Positions 8,279 through 14,648 of a stretch of DNA of 14,703 nucleotides are shown piece after piece. Both the position numbers and the translations under genes were made by a program. Source of the DNA: an uncultured Acetatifactor sp. (lineage in GTDB: Bacteria; Bacillota; Clostridia; Lachnospirales; Lachnospiraceae); assembly GCA_910586435.1 (NCBI GenBank), contig CAJUGT010000042.1, positions 1 to 14,703 on the forward strand, read 5' to 3'. The number at the start of each line of letters is the position of its first letter. The first letter of the stretch is position 1. The notes under the pieces are model-generated. The model was not told where the DNA came from and did no database searches. It saw nothing but the letters and a program-made list of their open reading frames with translations.

Positions 8279-8738
8279 TTCGATTCCTTCTGCGTCTGAT
8301 ATAGGCCGCATATCACTTATGACAGATGTGTCCTTTTTAGAGTGGTTGGGTGTTGGATTATTCTGATGTGCCGACTGGGTGGGCGGAGTGATGTCATGTG
8401 CCTTCGAGTTAAGCGCAAGAAAAAGAGGATTTGATGGGGTGGGGTTCATGGTATGAATTCTCCTTTTAGTAACTGCGTCAGTTCTGTTATGGGGTTAAAA
8501 ATATTTTGCCCTCTGTGCTCTGAGAGTAATGCGCAAGTGCGCTTTATACATGAATATCAGGCGATTAAGGCAAGATAAGGTTATAATATCATACTTTTAT
8601 AGAAAAACACAAGGTGACATATTGCTACCATTTTATGTTAGTAATATGTCACCTTGTGTTTTAGAAAAATAGGGGTTATGATAAAGAAGAAAATATTGTA
8701 AAAGCTGTGTTTAATACAGAGGAAAGGTGGAATGGACT
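8279..8738. other. Gene-free stretch between regulator and secreted protein
   Basis: This 460-base gap has no convincing protein gene. It holds a weak GATAT/ATATC dyad near 8298-8314, AACTG-CGT-CAGTT near 8470-8482, GCGC-AAGT-GCGC near 8531-8542, a TATAAT at 8582-8587 without a good -35 box, and the large inverted repeat at 8604-8662. An 11-codon open frame with AGAGGA upstream lies at 8434-8469. The promoter of the following gene is not clear: either the TATAAT before the inverted repeat or something weak after it. Confidence 0.4.
8604..8662. terminator. 24-bp inverted repeat, likely bidirectional terminator or small mobile-type repeat
   Basis: Arms 8604-8627 and 8639-8662 pair over 24 positions (one G-U), with an 11-base loop. 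The outer 20 pairs are perfect (AAAACACAAGGTGACATATT on the left). The outer ends are A-rich on the left and T-rich on the right, as in bidirectional terminators. The stem is longer and more AT-rich than usual, so a mobile miniature element or a processed small RNA is an alternative. Confidence 0.55.
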
Positions 8739-10280
8739 ATGGGGAACAAAGCTTTAAAAATGTTATTATCTTTGTGCTTAAGTATAAGCATTGTAGGTAT
8801 GCCAACTATGGTAAGCGCACAGGATTATAACCAGGAAATGGGAAAGCAGGCGCAGAGAGATGAGGTAGCATTGGATGATAATTCCTATAATAAATTGAGT
8901 GATTTGTACGAAGAAGTGATGCCAGTAAAGTTCTCTTCAACGCAAAATTTAAATAATGCGGATAGAGTATTGGATGAGAAGGTATTTAATATCACAAGTG
9001 TTCTTGGGAGTTATAGACCTTATGCGTTAGGGGAGAATACGGATCCTAATAACGCATACCTTGCTGAAAGCGGAAATACCATACAGGGAACCTTGACACA
9101 GACAGGGGAAATGAGATGGTATGGGTTTATCATAGAAGAAACCAGTAAAATAGCGTTAATGGTGCAGACGGTTGCCAGTGTGGATGCGGATTTGTATGTG
9201 TTTCAATTGAATCAACAGACGTATGAGCTGAATTTGATAGGGGGGAGTCTTACTGCGGGGGCGGGGGCCGAAGAGTATTGTCCAGGCGTCCTTGGAGCAG
9301 GTATATATTATTTTGCAATTAAATCATATGAAGGTAGTGGGGACTATGCGTTTGCGTACTATGCTACGATACCACAGGATATGAATTATGAACCAAATGA
9401 TCTTGTGCTTAATGCTACAGAGGTAGGGGTCAGCACTACTATAAGAGGAGTGATTGACAGTCCGTTTGATAAAGATTTTTATAAATTTACTTTGGATTCG
9501 CCAGCAATTATGAGAATCCCTTCAAAGGTTGGGGAATATACTGTTGAATTATCTCAGGGAGATAGTGATGCTAAAGTTTATGATATTTCTCAGTTAGACG
9601 ACTTGTATAGATTGGATGCGGGAACACATTACTATTGTGTCTATAGTGAGGACAGAACATATGATATAAATCAAATGTATAATATAAATTTTGATCTTAT
9701 TTCTTATGTTTCAGCTGATCCAAGATCTACATTGTTTATGGTAAATGAGCCTACAAAAATAGTCTTTCAGTGTGATCCGGGAGGGGAGCATATGTATGTA
9801 AACGGGCATGATATTGATATATTTTATCAATATGCTGACTTTTTAGAGAACCCGGCCGGGAATCAACAATATGAAATATACATGTATAATTATGATAATG
9901 TGCGGGCGATAATATATGATGTTGAAGCGGCTGACTTGGAGCTGCCGATGCCTACAACAGTGCATTATTTAAACGGTACTGATGGTAAAGGGGTAGAAAA
10001 TATGCATGTACTGGCACTATCTCTGGTATGTCCAGATAATTTTTATACGATACATTGCAAATGCACAGGCGCATATGTAGGGAATAGTTTAAATTTGGAT
10101 TTGTGTTATGCAACAGTATATATTAATCCAAACACAGGTAAATTAGTTGATATAGGTTCATATAATTATTTTTATGATTTTATTAAAGGGTCCCATAAAT
10201 TGCATTTTGTTACTCCTTATAGTCATCTATGCAAATATTTATATCCCTATTTTAATGGACATGAGCCTAAGGTCTGGTAA
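8739..10280 (+). CDS. Secreted protein with two PPC-like beta domains, function unknown
   Basis: A 513-residue exported protein. The N-terminus is a clear signal peptide: MGNKALK, a hydrophobic core, then a likely cut after VSA near residue 27. Two segments resemble bacterial pre-peptidase C-terminal (PPC) domains. The first, about residues 113-209, has GEMRWYGFIIEE, DADLYVF and GAGIYYFAIKSYEGSGDYAF. The second, about 216-322, has NYEPND, DKDFYKFTL and AGTHYYCVYS. PPC domains usually hang on secreted peptidases, but no peptidase motif is seen. The remaining 190 residues are very rich in tyrosine, contain several cysteines and are not recognised. The ATG at 8739 is chosen because AGGTGG (8725-8730) lies eight bases before it; a GTG at 8727 would add four residues. 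The gene is visibly richer in A and T than its neighbours, especially after about 9480, which may indicate acquisition. A surface adhesin or binding protein is a guess. Confidence 0.75.
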   Translation: MGNKALKMLLSLCLSISIVGMPTMVSAQDYNQEMGKQAQRDEVALDDNSYNKLSDLYEEVMPVKFSSTQNLNNADRVLDEKVFNITSVLGSYRPYALGENTDPNNAYLAESGNTIQGTLTQTGEMRWYGFIIEETSKIALMVQTVASVDADLYVFQLNQQTYELNLIGGSLTAGAGAEEYCPGVLGAGIYYFAIKSYEGSGDYAFAYYATIPQDMNYEPNDLVLNATEVGVSTTIRGVIDSPFDKDFYKFTLDSPAIMRIPSKVGEYTVELSQGDSDAKVYDISQLDDLYRLDAGTHYYCVYSEDRTYDINQMYNINFDLISYVSADPRSTLFMVNEPTKIVFQCDPGGEHMYVNGHDIDIFYQYADFLENPAGNQQYEIYMYNYDNVRAIIYDVEAADLELPMPTTVHYLNGTDGKGVENMHVLALSLVCPDNFYTIHCKCTGAYVGNSLNLDLCYATVYINPNTGKLVDIGSYNYFYDFIKGSHKLHFVTPYSHLCKYLYPYFNGHEPKVW

Positions 10281-10677
10281 AATAGTTTCTTCACAAAATG
10301 ATTTATCATAATTATGTGCTGGTATAGTGTGATTGAAGGATTATATGCTATTGCAATGTACTGTTGTCATTTAGACAAATGGCAAGGATGAACTTTCGGT
10401 GCAAGGAGTTTTAGCTTTTTAATGTCATGAGAAGGAATGTCTAGCACATTGCCCTCTCATGACTGAAATTTATTCTGCATCTTTTCGTTGAAAATGGGCG
10501 GTATAACACTATTATAGTAATGAACGAATAGGTACTCAATACGCTAAATTCAAATGGAAAGGGAGTTATAGAATTCTATACATAAAATGTTTATTAGAAG
10601 TGGGGAACATATTAACTAAGCCAAGAATATTATGTATTGTGATAGTACAATATTATTGATGGTAGGAGGTTATCGCT
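10281..10677. other. AT-rich gene-free stretch with one stem-loop
   Basis: The gap holds no supportable gene. Its main structure is the stem-loop at 10424-10463. A weak promoter for the next gene may be TTAACT (10612-10617), 17 bases, TATTGT (10635-10640). The inverted repeat TATTGT/ACAATA (10635-10652) overlaps this -10 and could be an operator. Confidence 0.35.
10424..10463. repeat. Stem-loop, 9-bp outer stem
   Basis: GTCATGAGA (10424-10432) pairs perfectly with TCTCATGAC (10455-10463). Inside, AATGT (10436-10440) pairs with ACATT (10446-10450). No T-run follows on the plus strand, so a classical terminator is not supported; it could be an RNA structure or a binding site. Confidence 0.5.
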
Positions 10678-11460
10678 ATGAAGATTGTGGAAAACTACAG
10701 CTACACTAAAATGTTGGAGGACGCAGGGCTGTCAGGAGGAAGCGCAGGAAGTACGACAGCAGGCCAACAGCCTGTCCCAAAGGATGCGGCGGCGGAGGTT
10801 CATATATCTGAGGAAGGTTATGCGGCATGGAAGGAAGCTATAGAAGAAAGAAAAGGCAGTTTTGGAATTGGGGCGGGAAGCGTGGAAGAAAAGCATGCCT
10901 ATGACGCAGTGGATATAAAAGAGGTTTTTTGGGAGCATTTTGCGGAATTTGGGAAAACCATGAGTGAGGTGGAGAAAAACTATTTCAGAGACGGTGAAAG
11001 TGCGGACGCGTTCATGAAGACGGTAATGGATGCCTATGAAATCATGCATCAAAAGATTTTGCAAATGCATAAGAATGGTGAGGATCGCACGAATACATAC
11101 AGGGTTACGGGGGAGTGTACAATATCTCTGGAGGAAGATCTGGAGGCTCTGGATGAAGTATTTGGCCGTTGGACGGAATTTGTGGACGGATATATTTCTG
11201 TTAGGCAATTCATGAAGGAGTGCCGCCCTTCGGTATTGGGGTACGCAAGGGAGGAGCCTGCGGGAAAATACTTAAGTGATGAATATAATGAATATCGGAA
11301 AAACGCAGTGGCAATGATGTGGCAGGCAAAAGAGGATTATCTTGCGCTTTTTAAGCAGATGAATGAGCCGAAAGGCATAGCGGTGGGAGTGTTATCCGGT
11401 CTTATGAATAGAAATAAGGGATTTTGGACAAAGACAAGGGAATTGTGGCCAAAAGAATAG
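10678..11460 (+). CDS. Uncharacterised 260-residue cytoplasmic-type protein
   Basis: Not recognised. The protein starts MKIVENYSYTKMLEDAG, followed by a low-complexity Gly/Ser/Ala/Thr stretch (about residues 18-30). A short segment, AEVHISEEGYAAWKEAI (about 38-54), follows, of a style I associate with unassigned clostridial proteins. The remainder is mostly charged and predicted helical, with many Glu, Lys and aromatic residues. It has no signal peptide, membrane helix or known catalytic motif. The start is well supported: AGGAGG (10664-10669) lies eight bases before the ATG. The SUKH gene follows after 254 bases but has its own strong promoter. A toxin or effector role paired with that gene is possible but only suggested by adjacency. 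Confidence 0.7.
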   Translation: MKIVENYSYTKMLEDAGLSGGSAGSTTAGQQPVPKDAAAEVHISEEGYAAWKEAIEERKGSFGIGAGSVEEKHAYDAVDIKEVFWEHFAEFGKTMSEVEKNYFRDGESADAFMKTVMDAYEIMHQKILQMHKNGEDRTNTYRVTGECTISLEEDLEALDEVFGRWTEFVDGYISVRQFMKECRPSVLGYAREEPAGKYLSDEYNEYRKNAVAMMWQAKEDYLALFKQMNEPKGIAVGVLSGLMNRNKGFWTKTRELWPKE

Positions 11461-11579
11461 GTAGGAATAAGGAAATGTCTCCAAGGCAGAATGGATCAGA
11501 GCTGTGAGTATGCACGCAAAGCGCCCTTTTACCTTGTGTGTTGATGGCTCTAAGCGTTGGGGATTTCACCAACCGCGGT

Positions 11580-11608
11580 TTGACACCAGGATGTGGCTAT
11601 GATATAAT
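11580..11608 (+). promoter_or_regulatory. Full-consensus promoter of the SUKH gene with a dyad at the start site
   Basis: TTGACA (11580-11585), 17 bases, TATAAT (11603-11608), with TGA before the -10: a perfect housekeeping promoter with extended -10. GTTGACACA (11609-11617) and TGTGTCAAC (11627-11635) form a 9-bp inverted repeat spanning the predicted start (near 11615). This suits an operator that keeps an otherwise very strong promoter in check. Confidence 0.8.
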
Positions 11609-11615
11609 GTTGACA

Positions 11616-11714
11616 CAGAAGGGCGTTGTGTCAACTTCTGATTCCATGTGCGCCAAAGCGCACAAAATTATGGAATAATGATTTCACCAAATCGGAATTC
11701 AGAAAGGTGGTTAT
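11616..11714 (+). promoter_or_regulatory. Structured 5' leader of the SUKH gene
   Basis: The predicted transcript folds at once. CAGAA (11616-11620) pairs with TTCTG (11636-11640) and GTTG (11625-11628) with CAAC (11632-11635), leaving GGGC bulged. Next, ATTCCAT+GTGCGC (11641-11653) pairs with GCGCAC (11658-11663) and ATGGAAT (11670-11676): 13 base pairs with a CAAA loop and an AAAATT bulge. A small GATTT/AAATC hairpin (11680-11693) follows, then the AAAGGTGG ribosome binding site (11703-11710). This could control translation or mRNA stability; no known riboswitch is recognised. Confidence 0.45.
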
Positions 11715-12362
11715 ATGTTCCGCAGAGAGGAAGTCGAAAGAATACTTGATCAGGCACGGCGTATGGATTCAGGGCTGGAGATGTTTGGCGCTTCCAAGCA
11801 TCAGTATAAGCTGAATCCACCCGTCAATTTGCCATTTGTCCGTGCGATAGAGGAGGAATACCGCTTCCGGTTTCCGGAGGACTATGTTCAGTTCATCACG
11901 GAGATTGGCGACGGAGGTGCGGGACCGGGATATGGACTCTTTTCCTTTGGGTTCTATCGCACAGCATCAAAGAGCGCTAGGGAGGCGAGAATGCGGGACT
12001 CATATCTGTGCGGACTGTCCAGGGATCCGCGGTTGTTGCCGCTGGAGTTGGACGACCTGGAAGATTTCTGTGTCCTGGAAGAAAAGTATAAACAAAATCC
12101 CGACAAATACTTTGCGGCAGGAAGCTATCATCAGAATAATCATATTCCATATGGCTTTTTCCACCTTGGCACATACGGGTGTGCCCGCGATTATGGGCTG
12201 ATTACAGCCGGAGAAAAACGCGGGCAGGTATTGATCTATGGCATAGAAGGGGCCTTTGAACAGGAAGCCGACAGCTTCCGGGCATTTTATCAGGAGTGGC
12301 TTGACTGTATTTTGGATACGGAACGCTTCCAAAAGGAGCTGAAGCAGAAGAGAAGAATTTAA
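11715..12362 (+). CDS. SMI1/KNR4 (SUKH) family protein, probable immunity-type protein
   Basis: A 215-residue soluble protein with the SUKH core. Residues 44-80 read AIEEEYRFRFPEDYVQFITE followed by IGDGGAGPGYGLFSFG; the P-x-D-Y-x-x-F and GGAGPGYGL pattern is characteristic of the bacterial family. The later segments HIPYGFFHLGTYGC and VLIYGIEG, and the final FYQEWLDCIL, fit the rest of the domain. SUKH proteins commonly neutralise toxins of contact-dependent or polymorphic toxin systems by binding them; others have unrelated roles. No toxin with a known nuclease or deaminase domain lies in the window, so this may be an orphan immunity gene or the partner of the uncharacterised gene upstream. 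It is preceded by AAAGGTGG and driven by a consensus promoter. The end faces the HD gene, 48 bases away on the other strand, with a run of seven C (12387-12393) between. Confidence 0.85.
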   Translation: MFRREEVERILDQARRMDSGLEMFGASKHQYKLNPPVNLPFVRAIEEEYRFRFPEDYVQFITEIGDGGAGPGYGLFSFGFYRTASKSAREARMRDSYLCGLSRDPRLLPLELDDLEDFCVLEEKYKQNPDKYFAAGSYHQNNHIPYGFFHLGTYGCARDYGLITAGEKRGQVLIYGIEGAFEQEADSFRAFYQEWLDCILDTERFQKELKQKRRI

Positions 12363-12410
12363 AACAGATAACTTCCGGTTTATCGTCCCCCCCTAATTCA
12401 CATGATGATA

Positions 12411-13016
12411 TTATATAAGACTATCATAAGAATTTTCCATAACATTGGGCAGGAGAGAATAAATATTACAACCGCATTTTCCATCAAAATATTTTTTCAG
12501 TTCCATAAATGCTTTCCATTTAACTAACGTAAACTCAGGTAGACCATGTCTGAGCGCAACATCAACCAATCTTTTCTCCATGATACACGCCCCATTAGGT
12601 AATGAGATTGCGTCGCATAACTGAATTAGTTTGTCATAATCCTCATAAGTTGTTTCTTCGATATATTGATCTAGAAAGTTTTTTTGTTCTGCTGTACAAT
12701 CATATTTTCCAAAGTATATGTCAGAATTATTGATTGGAAAGGAATGTGTCAGGCAAATACGTGCTATTTCTGGCTGATTTATGCTCATCATATAATCGTA
12801 TCCATCAAAAATATGCAATATACCTTTATTTCCGGCTCTTCTGCCTATATCATGCAACAATCCCAATATGTATGCTTTGTCACTATCCATCCCATTTACT
12901 CTATCTGCTATTAATTGCGCGTTTGTTGCCACTGAGATACTATGCATTTTCCAAGGTCCAAAATTCAGTTCAACGCCTTTTTCCAACTCATATTCAGCTT
13001 CTTGAATTGTCAACAT
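12411..13016 (-). CDS. HD-domain metal-dependent phosphohydrolase
   Basis: A 201-residue HD-superfamily protein. The metal-binding set is visible: His25 (GPWKMHS), His55-Asp56 (GLLHDIGRR), His91 (CLTHSFP) and Asp135 (LIQLCDAISL), with His68 as a further candidate ligand. Such enzymes hydrolyse phosphate esters of nucleotides or related small molecules; the substrate here is unknown. The start at 13016 is preferred because AAGGAG (complement of 13025-13030) lies eight bases before it. An in-frame ATG at 13082 would add 22 residues but has no comparable site. A dyad at 13124-13180 lies upstream and may influence its transcription. It converges with the SUKH gene. Confidence 0.85.
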   Translation of the reverse strand: MLTIQEAEYELEKGVELNFGPWKMHSISVATNAQLIADRVNGMDSDKAYILGLLHDIGRRAGNKGILHIFDGYDYMMSINQPEIARICLTHSFPINNSDIYFGKYDCTAEQKNFLDQYIEETTYEDYDKLIQLCDAISLPNGACIMEKRLVDVALRHGLPEFTLVKWKAFMELKKYFDGKCGCNIYSLLPNVMENSYDSLI

Positions 13017-13309
13017 TATTTTTTCTCCTTCTGCAATTAGTCTTTTGCCAAAATCATGTAATATTTTACTTATTGCATACACAATTCAAATTGATACAAT
13101 AAGCAACATATTTTATCCTGAATAGCCTGCATTATAGCGGTCAACTTCTGATGAATTTATGCAATTTAATGCAAAAGGCTAATTGAAGTTTCTCCTTGAA
13201 AGATTCATATTGCTGCCAGCTTTGGGTTTTAAGGAATGCCGTCACAGTATCTTCCGCAAATTATTATATACCACTATTTATTTAGATTATCTTAATAATT
13301 CCGGCCGAA
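13017..13309. other. Gene-free stretch between HD gene and asnA, with dyad and candidate small RNA
   Basis: No protein gene is supported here. AGCCTGCATTA (13124-13134) pairs with TAATGC (13167-13172) and AGGCT (13176-13180), with AAA bulged. Inside this, AACTTC (13143-13148) could instead pair with GAAGTT (13185-13190). The stem can form in transcripts of either strand. The rest, 13190-13309, is AT-rich with no clear signal. Confidence 0.35.
13073..13100 (+). promoter_or_regulatory. Possible plus-strand promoter divergent from the HD gene
   Basis: TTGCAT (13073-13078), 16 bases, TACAAT (13095-13100) with TGA before it. It would start a transcript near 13107 that runs to the terminator at 13310-13339, about 230 bases, without a protein gene. 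The -35 box is two mismatches off and the spacer is one base short. Confidence 0.35.
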
Positions 13310-13339
13310 GGGCTGCTTACAGAAGTTGCAGCCCTTTTT
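13310..13339 (+). terminator. Intrinsic terminator, plus-strand direction, overlapping the asnA end
   Basis: GGGCTGC (13310-13316) pairs with GCAGCCC (13328-13334), extendable by two A-T pairs, with an 11-base loop and TTTTT directly after (13335-13339). It reads as a terminator for transcripts moving right. The loop contains the asnA stop codon (complement of 13317-13319) and the T-run is the complement of asnA coding bases. For asnA itself the hairpin lacks a good T-run. Confidence 0.6.
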
Positions 13340-14327
13340 GTTCCGCTTCATCCATCAGATCTTCCGGCCACAGGGAGCATTGGACTTCGCCAATGTGGGC
13401 TTTTCGGAGGAAGAACATGCAGATACGGGACTGGCCGATGCCGCCGCCGATGGTAAAAGGAACTTCTTCCTTCAGCACTGCCTGATGAAAGGGGAGATTT
13501 GCCCGTTCCGGGCAGCCTGCTGTCTCCAATTGAGAAAGAAGGGCTTCTTTGTCCACACGGATGCCCATGCTGGACAGCTCCAGAGCAATATCCAGAACGG
13601 GATAGTATACAACAATATCCGCATTCAATGCCCAGTCGTCATAGTCCGGCGCACGTCCGTCATGTGGCTTGCCATTTCCCAGAGCGCCGCCGATTTGCAT
13701 GATGCATACCGCGCCTTTGGCTTTTGCTATGTAATATTCCCTTTCCTTCGGAGTATAATCCGGGAACATTTCTTCCAGCTCTGTGGTGGTGATAAAGAAG
13801 ATATCATGGGGCAGTATTTCTTCGATATAGTCATAGTGAATGGACATGTATTTTTCGGTCTTGCGCAGTACTTTATATACTGTGCGGACGGTTTCTTTCA
13901 GAGTGTCCAGGGTTCGTTCTTCTTTGGAAATGATTTTCTCCCAATCCCATTGGTCTACGTAGATAGAGTGGATATTGTCCACTTCTTCGTCCCTGCGGAT
14001 AGCGCTCATGTCCGTATACAGGCCCTCTCCCACGGAAAAACCGTATTTTTTCAGGGCATAACGTTTCCACTTTGCAAGGGACTGGACGATTTCTCCTTCT
14101 CTGCCGTTTTGACATTTAATGTCAAAAGAGACAGGGCGTTCCACCCCGTTTAAGTTGTCGTTCATACCGGAATTGGGGTCTACTACAAGGGGAGCGGACA
14201 CCCGGAGGAGGTGCAGACGATCTGACAGCAGTGTCTGAAAAAAGTCCTTAACCTGTTTGATGGCAACCTGTGTTTGATACAGATTCAATTCTGAATGGTA
14301 GTTTTTTGGCAATGAAATGTTTGACAT
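13317..14327 (-). CDS. asnA: Aspartate-ammonia ligase (asparagine synthetase A)
   Basis: A 336-residue cytoplasmic enzyme that makes asparagine from aspartate, ammonia and ATP, giving AMP and pyrophosphate. Length and sequence fit AsnA closely (Escherichia coli AsnA is 330 residues). Family motifs are intact: SAPLVVDPNSGMNDNLNG (44-61), FDIKCQNGREGEIVQSLAKW (68-87), IYVDQWDWEK (122-131), GRAPDYDDW (224-232) and the class II aminoacyl-tRNA-synthetase-like GGGIGQSRICM (294-304). Nothing is missing or broken. The start at 14327 has a modest AGGA five bases upstream. The gene stands alone on the minus strand with its own promoter and a leader of about 70 bases. That leader is too short for a T-box, which often controls asparagine genes in Firmicutes. 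Confidence 0.97.
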   Translation of the reverse strand: MSNISLPKNYHSELNLYQTQVAIKQVKDFFQTLLSDRLHLLRVSAPLVVDPNSGMNDNLNGVERPVSFDIKCQNGREGEIVQSLAKWKRYALKKYGFSVGEGLYTDMSAIRRDEEVDNIHSIYVDQWDWEKIISKEERTLDTLKETVRTVYKVLRKTEKYMSIHYDYIEEILPHDIFFITTTELEEMFPDYTPKEREYYIAKAKGAVCIMQIGGALGNGKPHDGRAPDYDDWALNADIVVYYPVLDIALELSSMGIRVDKEALLSQLETAGCPERANLPFHQAVLKEEVPFTIGGGIGQSRICMFFLRKAHIGEVQCSLWPEDLMDEAEQKGLQLL

Positions 14328-14405
14328 AATGTTCCTGCTTTCTTTTTCTGATTTCTTTTTATCATTATTCGGCCTCTTGGCTTTTTAGGAATACAAACAC
14401 TTTTT

Positions 14406-14434
14406 ATTTAACAGCTTTTTGTGAAATTTTGCAA
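14406..14434 (-). promoter_or_regulatory. Promoter of asnA
   Basis: On the minus strand TTGCAA (14434-14429), 17 bases, TTAAAT (14411-14406). Transcription would start near 14399, about 70 bases before the asnA start codon. Confidence 0.6.
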
Positions 14435-14453
14435 TAGTTTTTTCAGGATATTT

Positions 14454-14482
14454 TTGCGGAACTTAGAAAAATGTAGTACAAT
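14454..14482 (+). promoter_or_regulatory. Divergent promoter reading into the tandem repeat units
   Basis: TTGCGG (14454-14459), 17 bases, TACAAT (14477-14482). The predicted start is near 14489, directly before a hairpin TGGAAG/TTTCCA (14490-14504) and GGGC-ATAAAA-GCCC (14508-14521). It lies 20 bases from the asnA -35 box, back to back. Confidence 0.5.
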
Positions 14483-14540
14483 ATGACTATGGAAGAAATT
14501 TCCACAAGGGCATAAAAGCCCCAAACAAAAACAGCTGCTT

Positions 14541-14595
14541 TTTCCGGAAGTGCCGGATGGAATACGGAGTCCATTTATAAGGAATCAGTATTCCA
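14541..14595 (+). repeat. Tandem hairpin unit, copy 1
   Basis: These 55 bases recur without change at 14649-14703. The unit contains TCCGG-AAGTG-CCGGA (14543-14557) and a strong 11-bp stem GGATGGAATAC (14555-14565)/GTATTCCATCC (14588-14598). Similarity weakens but continues to about 14528 on the left (ACAGCTGC against ACAGCCGC). Confidence 0.9.
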
Positions 14596-14648
14596 TCCAG
14601 GTAAGTGGTACTGGAGGAAAGAGAGGCGGAACTGGAAAACAGCCGCCC

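Noticed and set aside
2308..13102. The 12-mer TGATACAATAAG occurs at both the kinase promoter and the possible promoter near 13095.
   Set aside because: It is mostly the extended -10 consensus, so the resemblance is expected for two promoters and does not show shared control.
11630..13152. The 13-mer GTCAACTTCTGAT occurs at 11630-11642 and 13140-13152.
   Set aside because: One exact 13-base match in a window of this size is expected by chance, and the flanks do not match.
13326..14153. A 275-codon plus-strand frame opposite asnA.
   Set aside because: It is the shadow of the intact asnA gene, whose family motifs leave no doubt about the coding strand.
14328..14400. A T-box leader for asnA was looked for.
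   Set aside because: The leader is only about 70 bases and lacks the T-box sequence and specifier stem; a GTGGTAC string at 14606-14612 lies on the plus strand outside the asnA transcript.
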